From: Paraburkholderia sp. CNPSo 3272 | GTDB taxonomy: Bacteria; Pseudomonadota; Gammaproteobacteria; Burkholderiales; Burkholderiaceae | Direction of reading: 5' to 3' | DNA: 32,683 nucleotides | Assembly (NCBI RefSeq): GCF_024206495.1 | Contig: NZ_JAMBPQ010000060.1 | Coordinates: forward strand, 1 to 32,683 | Part shown: positions 23,161-31,137 of the stretch, one piece after another | Layout: each line of letters begins with the position of its first letter | Numbering within the stretch: the first letter of the stretch is position 1 | Program-made: the position numbers and the translations under genes | Notes under the pieces: generated by a model | What the model saw: the letters and a program-made list of their open reading frames with translations, nothing else | The model's database searches: none | Told to the model about the DNA's origin: nothing

Positions 23161-25310
23161 AGACCGAACCACGACACGAGCCCGATCGAGTTATGCGTGC
23201 CGATACCCACCGGCTGCTGCCAGCGCGGGCGCGTCGTGACGACACCTCCGGCCGCATGCGCACCGCCGGGCGCGATGAAGGCGCCCCCGTCAATTTCGCC
23301 CACGCCGGTGAGTTCCACGGCGCCCGAGCCGCCCTCGAACAGGCCACCTGTATCCGTCGCGTAAATCGACGCCCAGCCGTTACCGAACCACGCCTTCAGG
23401 TCGTGCGTCTCGTTGATGGCGCTATAGCCCAGGACGGCTTGCGCGAGCGTACGCGGCGCGTCGAGAGAGAGCTTGCCCACGGCGAGCACAGTGCCACCCG
23501 TATTGGTGATCTGCGTGCCCGCCTTGAGGCTGATGTCCGTGCCCGCCTCGATCACACCGCCAAAAGCCTGCACGGAACTGCTCGCGCTCGACTTGCAGAA
23601 AATGAAACAGGATTGCCGGTACGCCGCCTGGCCGGTGAAAACGGCTTGTGTGTCGAGCATGCCAAGCGCCGTCATCGAGACTGCGCCGTTATTCGACAGG
23701 ATCGAGCCGCCCGTATTGGCGATATTGTTTGCGTTGATCGTCACGTTGCCCGAATCGGCCGTGACATAGGCAAGTTCGTTGGCATCCGCGAGCTGCCCGT
23801 AGTCGACGTTAAAGCCACTGTTGCGATGGTGGAAGAATAGAAAACCGCTGCTGTTCTGTGAGAAGCCCACTGCTGCGCCGTTTGTGACGCCCGTGCTGTG
23901 GTCGACGATGTTGCGGAAGTCGCCGCCTGCTGTGATGTTCACGTTGCTGTTCGACAGCACGCGCGCGTTTTCATTGACGACATCGCCACCTGCGACGATC
24001 GAAACATCGCCCTGCACGCCGAAGAGAATGCCAAGTGCTCCCCCTGGATTCGACTGGTTGAGCACGTTGCCCGTTGCGGCAAGCGTCACGGCACCCTTCG
24101 ACGCACTGTCTCCGGATGTTTGCTGCTGCCCCTGGATGAGCGATCCGACATTGACGATGTCGCCGCTACTCTGAAGCACGACGCCCGCGCTCGCCGATGC
24201 GACGGTCGAGCCCTTCTGGGCATTGGCGAGTTCGAACGTCAGACCGTTCGCGCCCAGATTGACTGCGCCGTTCGCGATGACACTGCTTCCCGTAAGTGTC
24301 AAAGCGCCGGTTGCGGTGAGCGCGGCGGCGCCGTTGTTGGCGTTGACCTGGGTGTCGGTAAATGCGAGCGCGTCCTTGACGTTGAAACTCACGTCTGTGG
24401 CCGCGTTGACCGAACTGTTGGAGAACTGCACGGCGCCGTTCGAGCTCAGCGAGAAATTGCCGAGCGACGCATTCAGCGGACCCGCGCTACGCACGCCCGG
24501 TCCCTGGTCGGTCACGATCAGTTCGATGCGCCCGCTCGCGATGCTGCCTGCTGCTGTGATGTCGAGTGCAAAACTTTTAGCCTGCGCATTGGCGGAACTG
24601 GAAGTGATCGACATCCAGTCGTTCGCGTTATCCGAGGCGGAAAAACCGGTGTTGAGCGTGACCGAACTCGTGCCAGCCAGGATGCGTGTGAGCGCCGTAC
24701 CTGAGGAAAACGTGTTATTCAACGCTCCATTGACCTGTACGTTCTTCGCGATGAGATCGAGATCCACGAGCGCGCCCGACAGCCCGCCTGGACCAATCAC
24801 GATCGTGCCGCCTGTCGTGCCGAGCACGACGTTGCGCTGAACCACCCCCGGCGCGATTTGCACGTCGCTGAAGCTGACCTGACCGGTCGTGAGCGCAACG
24901 TGACCGGCGTTGATGAACGAACCGCCGTTGACCGTGATGCCGTTGGGATTGGCGAGAATGACGTTCGCGCGCGAGCCCGCCACGGTAATCGCGCCTTCGA
25001 TGAGGCTCGGATTCGTGCTCGTCACCTGATTGACGATCGTACGCGCGTTGATACCGACGTTATTGAGCGTCGCGCCCGCTGCGCCCACATTGAATGTCGA
25101 ATAGGTGTTCTGCGAAACGCCCGCGACAGCCGGTGCGATATTAACGGTTTGTGCCCCGCCCGCAGCGGTTGTGACCGTCGTTGTGGTTTTGCCATCCGGC
25201 ACGATACCGGCGGCGAGCGCGAACGGTGGCGCCAGGACCGCGCTGGTCAGGAAAGCGAATATCGCGCGCAGGCCATCGCTGCGCGCCTGGACATACCATC
25301 GGCTTTTCAT
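23157..25310 (-). CDS. Small TpsA exoprotein, filamentous haemagglutinin N-terminal domain protein
   Basis: This is a 717-aa protein from the ATG at 25310, with AGGGGAAAG upstream. The signal peptide RAIFAFLTSAVLAPPFALA is followed by a TPS domain (INARTIVNQVTS, ANPNGITVNGGSFINAG) and then a beta-helix of FHA-type rungs. The C-terminus ends in GIGTHNSIGLVSWFGL, with no toxin domain and no immunity gene after it. It therefore looks like a short secreted adhesin or biofilm matrix protein and not a CDI toxin. It carries one close Cys pair (CFIFC near residue 580). The gene is the first of the TPS operon, overlaps cdiB, and faces the LuxR-type gene across the regulatory gap. It may assist cdiA function or be an independent adhesin sharing the transporter. 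Confidence 0.85.
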   Translation of the reverse strand: MKSRWYVQARSDGLRAIFAFLTSAVLAPPFALAAGIVPDGKTTTTVTTAAGGAQTVNIAPAVAGVSQNTYSTFNVGAAGATLNNVGINARTIVNQVTSTNPSLIEGAITVAGSRANVILANPNGITVNGGSFINAGHVALTTGQVSFSDVQIAPGVVQRNVVLGTTGGTIVIGPGGLSGALVDLDLIAKNVQVNGALNNTFSSGTALTRILAGTSSVTLNTGFSASDNANDWMSITSSSANAQAKSFALDITAAGSIASGRIELIVTDQGPGVRSAGPLNASLGNFSLSSNGAVQFSNSSVNAATDVSFNVKDALAFTDTQVNANNGAAALTATGALTLTGSSVIANGAVNLGANGLTFELANAQKGSTVASASAGVVLQSSGDIVNVGSLIQGQQQTSGDSASKGAVTLAATGNVLNQSNPGGALGILFGVQGDVSIVAGGDVVNENARVLSNSNVNITAGGDFRNIVDHSTGVTNGAAVGFSQNSSGFLFFHHRNSGFNVDYGQLADANELAYVTADSGNVTINANNIANTGGSILSNNGAVSMTALGMLDTQAVFTGQAAYRQSCFIFCKSSASSSVQAFGGVIEAGTDISLKAGTQITNTGGTVLAVGKLSLDAPRTLAQAVLGYSAINETHDLKAWFGNGWASIYATDTGGLFEGGSGAVELTGVGEIDGGAFIAPGGAHAAGGVVTTRPRWQQPVGIGTHNSIGLVSWFGL

Positions 25311-25699
25311 TATTTCTTTCCCCTGCACGCGCAGGCATGCATGGGGAACCCCGGAGCGGTCGGTGTACCGCGTGTTTTAAGTTCGTATTTCGCTGCTCAT
25401 GCGAGGCTATCGGCAACCTTCAGACGAATCTTTAATAGAGGCGACGATTTTATGCTAACTAAATTAAAGTAACGATAATGATTGGAATTTGAAATGCAAT
25501 TGAATGCTTTCGCCCTACCCGAGCTGAATTTCATCGATTGAGACGACGGTAACGAACCGGAATCCTCCGCCGTAACTCAATAATCTCCAGGCTTGCAGAA
25601 AGTTAATCGAAAACGTCAACGTCTATACCCTAGGTGACGCGGCGCACAACACGCTTCCCGGGACGCACTTCCGCCGCGCATCGCGCGAGGAGATGCCCG
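25311..25699. promoter_or_regulatory. Divergent regulatory region between the TPS operon and the luxR-type gene
   Basis: The 389 bases hold no gene. The stretch 25430-25520 is strikingly AT-rich against the GC-rich flanks, as expected for a promoter or a nucleoid-protein (H-NS-like) site. On the minus strand, TTGCAT followed 16 bases later by TATCGT is a weak sigma70-like match for the TPS operon. The luxR-side promoter was not resolved. No clear dyad operator was identified. Confidence 0.5.
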
Positions 25700-26872
25700 A
25701 TGACGTTTAACAGTGACCTTGAGCGGCTGATCCTTGCTCTCAATGAAGCGAGTCTCGATCCCCAAAGCATCCCGATGGCCCTCGGCTCAATTGCGAAGGA
25801 AATCGGCGCCGAACATGTGAATTTGTGGATCCGGTCGCCAGATGAATCGCGTTCAGCACATGACTGGGACGGAATAGAGCCCGCGTACATCGACTCGTAT
25901 GAGCGCTATTACAATCAACTCGATCCGATCGTTCCCCTGACCAGCTCATGGATGCCAGGTACGCTCTTCACAGACCAGATGCTGGTTTCCGCCACGGTTT
26001 TGAGTCGGAGTGAGTTTTATCAGGACTGGGTGCGGCCACAAGGAATCGGCGGGATTGCTCTGGCAAACTTCATGCGCGACGGTGATCTTGTCGGGTTGTT
26101 CGGTGCCCCGCGTGCGTCCGTACGACCGTACCCGCAACGCAGTCTGGAAATGATAAGCGCGTTGCTTCCTCATCTTCGCCACGCAATACGTACGCTGCGT
26201 ACCCTGGGGGATCTCAGCATAAGAGCGCGGGACTACGCGAATGCGTTGAATGCCCTTACGCAGAAGATATTCATCGTCGACGAGAACGCCCGGGTTCGCC
26301 ACTGCAACCAAACGGCCGAATTGCTGCTTTCTACGCACAGTGGGCTGCACATCGACCATCACGTACTAACCACGCCAACCCTATCGAGTACAAGAGCGCT
26401 ACACCGACTGATTGCTCAAGCGACCTGCACTGATCGACAGCAACAAAGGGGCGGCGCGATGCTCATCGACTGTGTTTCACCCGGTTGTACGATCAGAATA
26501 CTCGTCACACCCATCAATTCAGACGCAACCATTGAATCCGGCCTGTCCTTTGCCCCACGTACTGCCTTGATAGTGGTTGCCGAATCGGAAAACAGGCATG
26601 CGAACGCACACCAGTACCTCCAATCCCTATTCGGGCTAACGCATGGTGAAGCTCGGGTGGCTTGTGAAATCGGGAGAGGGTCAACACCGAAGGAGGTGGC
26701 TCAGACGCTGGGCGTAATGCCTTCCACAGTCCGTACTCATCTTCATCAAATTTATTCAAAAATGGGAGTGAGACGGCAGAGCGACCTGGTGCGAATCGTG
26801 ACGCAGCTCGGCACTGTTGCGGAGCGCGAGATGAGTCGTGAAGGTATGCATGCCGAACGTCATCCCAAGTGA
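25700..26872 (+). CDS. LuxR-family transcriptional regulator
   Basis: This is a 390-aa protein from the ATG at 25700, with GAGGAG about 8 bases upstream. The N-terminal 200 residues resemble a GAF-like sensor domain (GIEPAYIDSYERYYNQLDPI, QDWVRPQGIGG). A PAS-like stretch follows (KIFIVDENARVRHCNQTAELLL). Residues about 308-370 are a LuxR-type helix-turn-helix: LTHGEARVACEIGRGSTPKE, VAQTLGVMPSTVRTHLHQIY and SKMGVRRQSDLVRIV. It should bind DNA and activate or repress transcription in response to an unknown signal. It is divergent from the TPS/CDI operon and shares its regulatory gap, so control of that operon is the simplest guess. No cognate luxI is in the window. Confidence 0.88.
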   Translation: MTFNSDLERLILALNEASLDPQSIPMALGSIAKEIGAEHVNLWIRSPDESRSAHDWDGIEPAYIDSYERYYNQLDPIVPLTSSWMPGTLFTDQMLVSATVLSRSEFYQDWVRPQGIGGIALANFMRDGDLVGLFGAPRASVRPYPQRSLEMISALLPHLRHAIRTLRTLGDLSIRARDYANALNALTQKIFIVDENARVRHCNQTAELLLSTHSGLHIDHHVLTTPTLSSTRALHRLIAQATCTDRQQQRGGAMLIDCVSPGCTIRILVTPINSDATIESGLSFAPRTALIVVAESENRHANAHQYLQSLFGLTHGEARVACEIGRGSTPKEVAQTLGVMPSTVRTHLHQIYSKMGVRRQSDLVRIVTQLGTVAEREMSREGMHAERHPK

Positions 26873-27081
26873 CAAAGGACCATTGCGCATCGCCGGACAT
26901 GACATTACAGGTCAACTGTCCGCGGTCGGGGCCCGAATATTCAGCGAACGTCGCCTGCGTCCAACCGAGGGGCGCGGCATGGGTGCTGACCCAGCTGGCA
27001 AAGCGGACGCATTTTCCCCTGCTGCCCCACCGCGCTCCTGACTGGTCTCCAGCACCGTCTCTTCGCTGTTTTCCGCTGGCG

Positions 27082-27354
27082 TTACGCGCAGTCGTTGCTC
27101 CGGCCGCGATCGTTTTCCGCGGTCAATGACCATCCAGTAGGTTGACCTTGATACGCCCTGTCGTGTAGCGCAACAACCTCTTCAATCCACAGGATGACAT
27201 CGTAGCCTGTACCCCGATCGTCATCGCCTAAGTCGTGATCCAAGCTGATTTCCTCGACGATTCCAGATTCGAGCAGTCGGATCGCTTCATCAGGCCAATA
27301 GACGCGGAGCCAGCCCTTGGGTGTCGGGCGCTCATCGTCAAGAAACACCTTCAT
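27082..27354 (-). CDS. Cyclic-phosphate-processing receiver-like (cREC) protein
   Basis: This is a 90-aa protein with an AGGAAA site before the ATG at 27354. It begins MKVFLDDERPTPKGW, then WPDEAIRLLESG, ISLDHDLGDDDRGTGYDV and ILWIEEVVALHD. This is the receiver-derived cREC family, which comparative genomics links to processing of cyclic-phosphate RNA ends or nucleotides in conflict and RNA-repair contexts. The last 24 residues (AYQGQPTGWSL onward) differ from what I remember of the family, which ends with an HSAN-type motif. A small frameshift or truncation near 27170 is therefore possible. It follows the 84-aa gene by 10 bases and is presumably cotranscribed with it. Confidence 0.7.
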   Translation of the reverse strand: MKVFLDDERPTPKGWLRVYWPDEAIRLLESGIVEEISLDHDLGDDDRGTGYDVILWIEEVVALHDRAYQGQPTGWSLTAENDRGRSNDCA

Positions 27355-27364
27355 GTGTGATTTC

Positions 27365-27619
27365 CTATGCGTCGCAGCGCAGCGCCCGCGCTACCTCTCG
27401 AATTCGCTTCGCCGCGTCTCGCGACGTGTCAGAAACGAGTGTCCAGTCGTGATGCCACCATCTTATAACTTCGGCGGCCTCGCCTACGGTGCGGGCCGAG
27501 ACCACATCGCGAACTTCGTCTGCAACTTCATCCCACCAGTTGGCACCTTCGCCGTCGCTCGCGGTCGGGTCGATCGCTTGTCGATAGATTGCCTTTGCCG
27601 CATCAAGAGAGATATTCAT
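27365..27619 (-). CDS. Small hypothetical protein partnered with the cREC gene
   Basis: This is an 84-aa protein from the ATG at 27619. Longer starts add sequence of unlikely composition. The sequence MNISLDAAKAIYRQAIDPTA, then WWDEVADEVRDVVSA and VIRWWHHDWTLVSDTSRDAAKRIRE, is soluble and helical. I do not recognise the family. The ribosome site is weak. The 10-base gap to the cREC gene argues for one operon and perhaps a shared function. No catalytic motif is seen. Confidence 0.55.
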   Translation of the reverse strand: MNISLDAAKAIYRQAIDPTASDGEGANWWDEVADEVRDVVSARTVGEAAEVIRWWHHDWTLVSDTSRDAAKRIREVARALRCDA

Positions 27620-27814
27620 CGTTTTTCGATCACGCTTCAGTCCTGTCCCGGAGCATCGAATCGTAGAGGCCGATTCCGGGCGTGACGGACAGTTTGACCC
27701 GCCAGCAGAAAATGAACCAGTTCTCATCGATCAAATCCCACGTCACGGCTACCACCGCAACCGCGACGGTCAAGAAAAGGGACTTTGCCTTCGCTCCCGC
27801 GTCCCCGCGTTTGC

Positions 27815-28135
27815 CTATTCCGCAAAGACTTCCTGCAAGGTTCGAAGGGTGTCCGACAACGTTTTATCTGCAACTGAGCCTTCCTTCTTGACCAGTCGCA
27901 CCTTGTCGACCGCACGCATCTGATCCAGAAGGATCAAGCCGTGCTTGCGCTTGAACGTCACCGGAATCCGAAAAGGGGCTGCCCGCCCTTTCGAGGTCAT
28001 TGGAGCAACGAGGACCGTCCGCAGATGGTCGTGCATTTCGGGAGGCGAGACCACGACACAGGGCCGCGTTTTCTGGATTTCGCTACCCATCGTCGGATCG
28101 AGCGCGACCAACCAAACGTCTCCGCGCACTACCAT
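27815..28135 (-). CDS. mazF: MazF/PemK-family toxin (endoribonuclease)
   Basis: This is a 106-aa protein, the usual length for the family. The hallmarks are RGDVWLVALDPTMGSEIQKTRPCVVVSPPEMH, with the conserved G-D-V-W and the active-site Arg in KTRPCVV, and the strand TVLVAPMTSKG with its conserved Thr/Ser. GLILLDQMRAVDKVRL follows. MazF enzymes cut mRNA or tRNA at short motifs and stop growth until antitoxin is restored. The gene overlaps its antitoxin gene by 7 bases and appears intact. Confidence 0.92.
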   Translation of the reverse strand: MVVRGDVWLVALDPTMGSEIQKTRPCVVVSPPEMHDHLRTVLVAPMTSKGRAAPFRIPVTFKRKHGLILLDQMRAVDKVRLVKKEGSVADKTLSDTLRTLQEVFAE

Positions 28136-28377
28136 GCAAGCCCCTCGTCGTCGACGTTGGAGAATTCGCCCATCACCAACTCGTCATCACCGCTCTCCGT
28201 GAGCGCCTTGCTCGCTTCCGCCCATCCTTCACGGGGCTTGTGTCGGGGGCGTCGCAGCACAATTGCGTCGTTTTCGACTTCCATTTCCACTTCGTTCTCC
28301 AATCCCAACTGCGCGAGGACGGGCTTTGGAATCAGCACGCCTTGCGAGTTACCCATTCTGCGAATCGTCGTTTTCAT
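28129..28377 (-). CDS. mazE: MazE/AbrB-family antitoxin
   Basis: This is an 82-aa protein with a GGAG site before the ATG at 28377. The N-terminal MKTTIRRMGNSQGVLIPKPVLAQLGL is a classic SpoVT/AbrB swapped-hairpin DNA-binding domain, and the acidic C-terminal tail would wrap the toxin. It overlaps mazF by 7 bases, so antitoxin and toxin are translationally coupled. Autorepression of the upstream promoter is expected for the family. Confidence 0.92.
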   Translation of the reverse strand: MKTTIRRMGNSQGVLIPKPVLAQLGLENEVEMEVENDAIVLRRPRHKPREGWAEASKALTESGDDELVMGEFSNVDDEGLAW

Positions 28378-28395
28378 AGGCTCTCCGTAAGTACA

Positions 28396-28424
28396 ATGTT
28401 ATGCCGCTATGCGTGGCACGTCAA
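28396..28424 (-). promoter_or_regulatory. Sigma70-type promoter of mazEF
   Basis: On the minus strand, TTGACG (28419-28424) and TAACAT (28396-28401) are separated by exactly 17 bases. They lie about 20 bases upstream of the mazE start. The spacer contains short TGCC/GGCA arms that could be part of an AbrB-type autorepression operator. Confidence 0.65.
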
Positions 28425-28548
28425 CACAAAGTTATTACGCGCGAGACCGCGTGTCACTACCTGTCTCTTTCGCGCCCCCGCCGGACCTCGAGGAACACCA
28501 GCACGCTCCCGTGATTGCTTTGACCCCTGAGCGAACCAGGCCCGTTAA

Positions 28549-29349
28549 ATGTGCAGCAGGCTGCTGCAAAAAGGCGGCCGCGATGAAACCCGTTGCTCAC
28601 CGGCACTATCGCTGATGCCTGTTACAGGGTGGCGCAGTCGCCGAAAGGCGCTTGCCAGGTTAGAAATAGTCGGACTGTTAGTTGCATTGTACTCCTTGGC
28701 CCCTGACGTCAACTTCAGCAGTTGCTCCGCGACTGCGGCGCGACTCCGGGGCGCGCTCACGCCGACCGTCACGCGCGCAGTCGTGCCGCGTGCACAGGAC
28801 ATGTCCCGCGTCGACTTCGAGGCGCCAACGCTCGCCGACGCGGAGCTGTACGGAAGCAAGCTCGTCGCGGCGCTGGACCGCCAGCATCCCCGCGACATCT
28901 TCGAGGTGCAGCACATTTACGACACGTACGGTCTGCGCGACGATTTCGTTGCCGCGTTCGTTGGCTACCCCGCCGGCCACAACCGCCCCGTTCACGAAGT
29001 GCTTTTTGCAAAGCCCCATTCGCTGATGCATGAATACGAGGCGGGTCTTGTTGGGATGACGGTGGACGAGGTCAGTCTTGCCCAGCTCGAGGCAGTTCAG
29101 GCGCAGCTTCATCCTGATCTGCCACGCGGCCTGAACAAGGATCACCGTGAATTTCTGCTACCCCTTGTGATACTCGATCCGGACTGGGCGCTGAGGCCCT
29201 ACGACCATTTGCAGGACATGCCCGCGATACGCTGGAAGATCGAAAACCTGCGCAAACTCCGCACACGCGACAAACAGCGCCTTCCCGAGCAGGAAGCGCT
29301 GTTGTGTGAAGCATTTTCTGCACTCGATCGGGAGGATAAACGCGGATAA
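28549..29349 (+). pseudogene. AbiEii-type nucleotidyltransferase toxin, N-terminally truncated
   Basis: From about 28747 the frame matches the C-terminal part of AbiEii/AbiGii-family toxins. Landmarks are PRAQDMSRVDFEAPTLADAE, LYGSKLVAALDRQHPRDIFE, VGYPAGHNRPVHEVLF and MPAIRWKIENLRKL. The family's N-terminal nucleotidyltransferase core, with its glycine-rich GGT motif and metal-binding acidic residues, is missing. The first 65 codons look like out-of-frame or unrelated sequence. No AbiEi-type antitoxin gene is adjacent. The toxin, which blocks translation by adding nucleotides to tRNA, is therefore expected to be inactive. It is a relic beside a living mazEF pair. Confidence 0.75.
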
Positions 29350-29693
29350 GAGATCGCGTGCGTCGCCGTTTCGTCCGGTAAGGCGCGAACCGGCCCAATT
29401 GCTGGCGATCACCTGTGTCGTCCGGCGGTCGCTCGAACGGCCGGATCACTCGGAAAGCCGCTCACCATTAAACGCGCGCATATCGGCCGTACCCGACGCT
29501 CGGCGATGGGTGGCTGTGCGTCGGCTGCAAGTTGGTTTGCTGCCATTCGCGAACCAGCGTCGGCGAATGGCTTTCTCGCTGTCAATGAATGGGTCTTCCC
29601 GACCCGACGCAGTCCATCAGTAATCTCGATAGCGGACGCACCCCGAAACCACGCGCTTCTTCAAACGCTCACCTAGAAAAGGCTTTCCTGGCC
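29350..29693. other. Gene-free stretch with degenerate intergenic sequence
   Basis: This stretch lies between the convergent AbiEii remnant and the GIY-YIG-like gene. It holds fragments resembling the degenerate intergenic sequences seen at 5100-5240 and next to the 77-bp repeats (phrases such as GATAGCGGACG and GCCATTCGCG). No gene and no clear terminator are seen. Confidence 0.45.
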
Positions 29694-30200
29694 TCAACCG
29701 AATAAGCCGAGGCCCTCCAGATTCTGCACAGAGTGTCCTGCAACATGCATGCCTCTCCAAAATCCAGTCTTTTTTACATTTTTCAGACCAGAATTTTTTT
29801 GGAGGGCGGAGGCAATAAGGAAATCTTCAAGAAAATCAATAGATCTGTCGCTTCCTTTTTTTGCTGTTCCGGCATATTTTCCCGTTGAAGTTAATTTCGG
29901 GAAATAAAAAATATGCGGCCAACCTCTTCCCTCCTTCACAACATCGTCATAAATTTCCAATTTGTGCTTTTTAGCGAATGATTCCGTGATCAGGTCGTTC
30001 TGAACTGCTTGACCGATATAGTAGGGGATATATTTGTCACCGTATTTCAAGGTAAACATATAACAACCACTGCATCGCCCAAGGTCTTGAGATTGAAGTT
30101 CCCTCTTAAGTTTCAGAAGTTCGTCCCGGTCTATTTTACGGTCCTTATTATCATCTCTGCACCACTGAATTTTATATGGGCCGCGAAAATCAAAATTCAT
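29694..30200 (-). CDS. Putative GIY-YIG-like nuclease, 168 aa
   Basis: This is not a family I can name with certainty. The stretch SGCYMFTLKYGDKYIPYYIGQA (residues 44-65) fits a GIY-YIG core, with GCYMF in the place of GIY and YYIG in the place of YIG. Further along, E125 in FLEDFLIA and N141 in LKNVKKTGFW fall where the metal-binding Glu and conserved Asn lie in that fold. There is no signal peptide. The start ATG overlaps the HIT gene stop as TAATG, so translation is coupled to it. The gene is much more AT-rich than its neighbours, a sign of transfer. A DNA-cleaving defence function is plausible but unproven. Confidence 0.6.
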   Translation of the reverse strand: MNFDFRGPYKIQWCRDDNKDRKIDRDELLKLKRELQSQDLGRCSGCYMFTLKYGDKYIPYYIGQAVQNDLITESFAKKHKLEIYDDVVKEGRGWPHIFYFPKLTSTGKYAGTAKKGSDRSIDFLEDFLIASALQKNSGLKNVKKTGFWRGMHVAGHSVQNLEGLGLFG

Positions 30201-30583
30201 TATTTGCTCCAGTAATCAGCTTTCTCAGGAAATATCTTTCGCACCCCGCCTCTAGGGTCTTCCTGGTCCCCAAGGTAGCGCGGGATCAGGTGGATGTGCA
30301 GGTGTGGGACAGTCTGCCCAGCGGCAGCGCCCACATTGATCCCGATGTTAAAACCATCAGGGGCATTGCTTTCCTGAACTGTTTTTTTGGCCAAGTCCAG
30401 CAACGCCAATAGCGCTACACGTTCTTCAGCTGTAGTTTCAAAAAAAGACGCCACATGTCGTTTGGGGATGACCAAGCTATGACCTGGCGAAACGGGAAAC
30501 CCATCTTGAAACCATAACGCTTTGTCGTTTTCACCAAGAATACGATCAGATGGAAGGGAGCAAAATGGGCAGGATGTATTCAC
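30200..30583 (-). CDS. HIT-family nucleotide hydrolase
   Basis: This is a 127-aa protein from the GTG at 30583, with AAGGTG six bases upstream. CPFC at residues 5-8 is the HIT zinc-binding pair. FQDGFPVSPGHSLVIPKRHV and the histidine triad HLHIHLIPR (H94, H96, H98) are diagnostic. HIT enzymes hydrolyse nucleoside phosphoramidates or dinucleoside polyphosphates. The C-terminal GDQEDPRGGVRKIFPEKADYW is typical of a bacterial HIT subfamily. It is unusual for this housekeeping-type enzyme to be translationally coupled (TAATG) to a putative nuclease in a low-GC island. Confidence 0.9.
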   Translation of the reverse strand: MNTSCPFCSLPSDRILGENDKALWFQDGFPVSPGHSLVIPKRHVASFFETTAEERVALLALLDLAKKTVQESNAPDGFNIGINVGAAAGQTVPHLHIHLIPRYLGDQEDPRGGVRKIFPEKADYWSK

Positions 30584-31137
30584 GATTCACCTTTCAAGAG
30601 CCATTGATATAGCAACTAGCGCAGCGTCCTTCGAGAGGTGTGTGCTAACTGAGCGGGGCGACGAGCCTCACAGAAACCAGTGCTACGTTGGCGAAAACGG
30701 AAACAAAAGCGAATGAGGATGGACCTAAACAGAAGAATGGCTGTCCGCGTTCCGTTTGGCGTGCTGCGGCATGATCATGTGATAGCACTGGATTGTCAAC
30801 AACCTGGCCCACGATGCCGAACGACTCAAAGTGGCCGCACTGCGTCCCACGACCGGGCACGCCGCTCGCCCCCGGCCCACGACTCATGCAACAGGCATAA
30901 CCGCCCCTGAAGAGACGATCGATTTTCCACGAAGCGGACGTTCGTGGCGAATGCGCGCCGAACCTTGGGGCGACCTGCAACAGAGATTTTCCTGCTATCC
31001 GACTATGTTGGATTTCCCACACTAAGCGAATATCGGTCATTGCTATCATGGCTCCGGCTTCGAGCAGCGCGCCGGCGCATTCGGGCGCAGCGCATGGCCT
31101 GCTTCCCGACACAACAGAAACGCGCCGAGGGCAACCC
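30584..31137. other. Gene-free stretch upstream of the TraB/GumN gene
   Basis: No gene is supported. The stretch contains copy A of the 77-bp repeat (30831-30907), followed by a degenerate segment (GAAGCGGACGTTCG) of the kind seen elsewhere in the window. The promoter of the downstream gene should be near 31000-31130 but no good hexamers were identified. Confidence 0.5.
30831..30907 (+). repeat. 77-bp direct repeat, copy A
   Basis: The segment from GTGGCCGCACTGCGTCCCAC to CATAACCGCCCC is repeated in the same orientation at 32291-32367, with 7 mismatches by eye. The pair brackets the TraB/GumN gene. Confidence 0.85.

Noticed and set aside
27620..27814. Possible IS21-like end around the phrase GTTTGACCCGCC
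   Set aside because: Only a vague likeness, with no matching second end or transposase. Treated as ordinary intergenic DNA.
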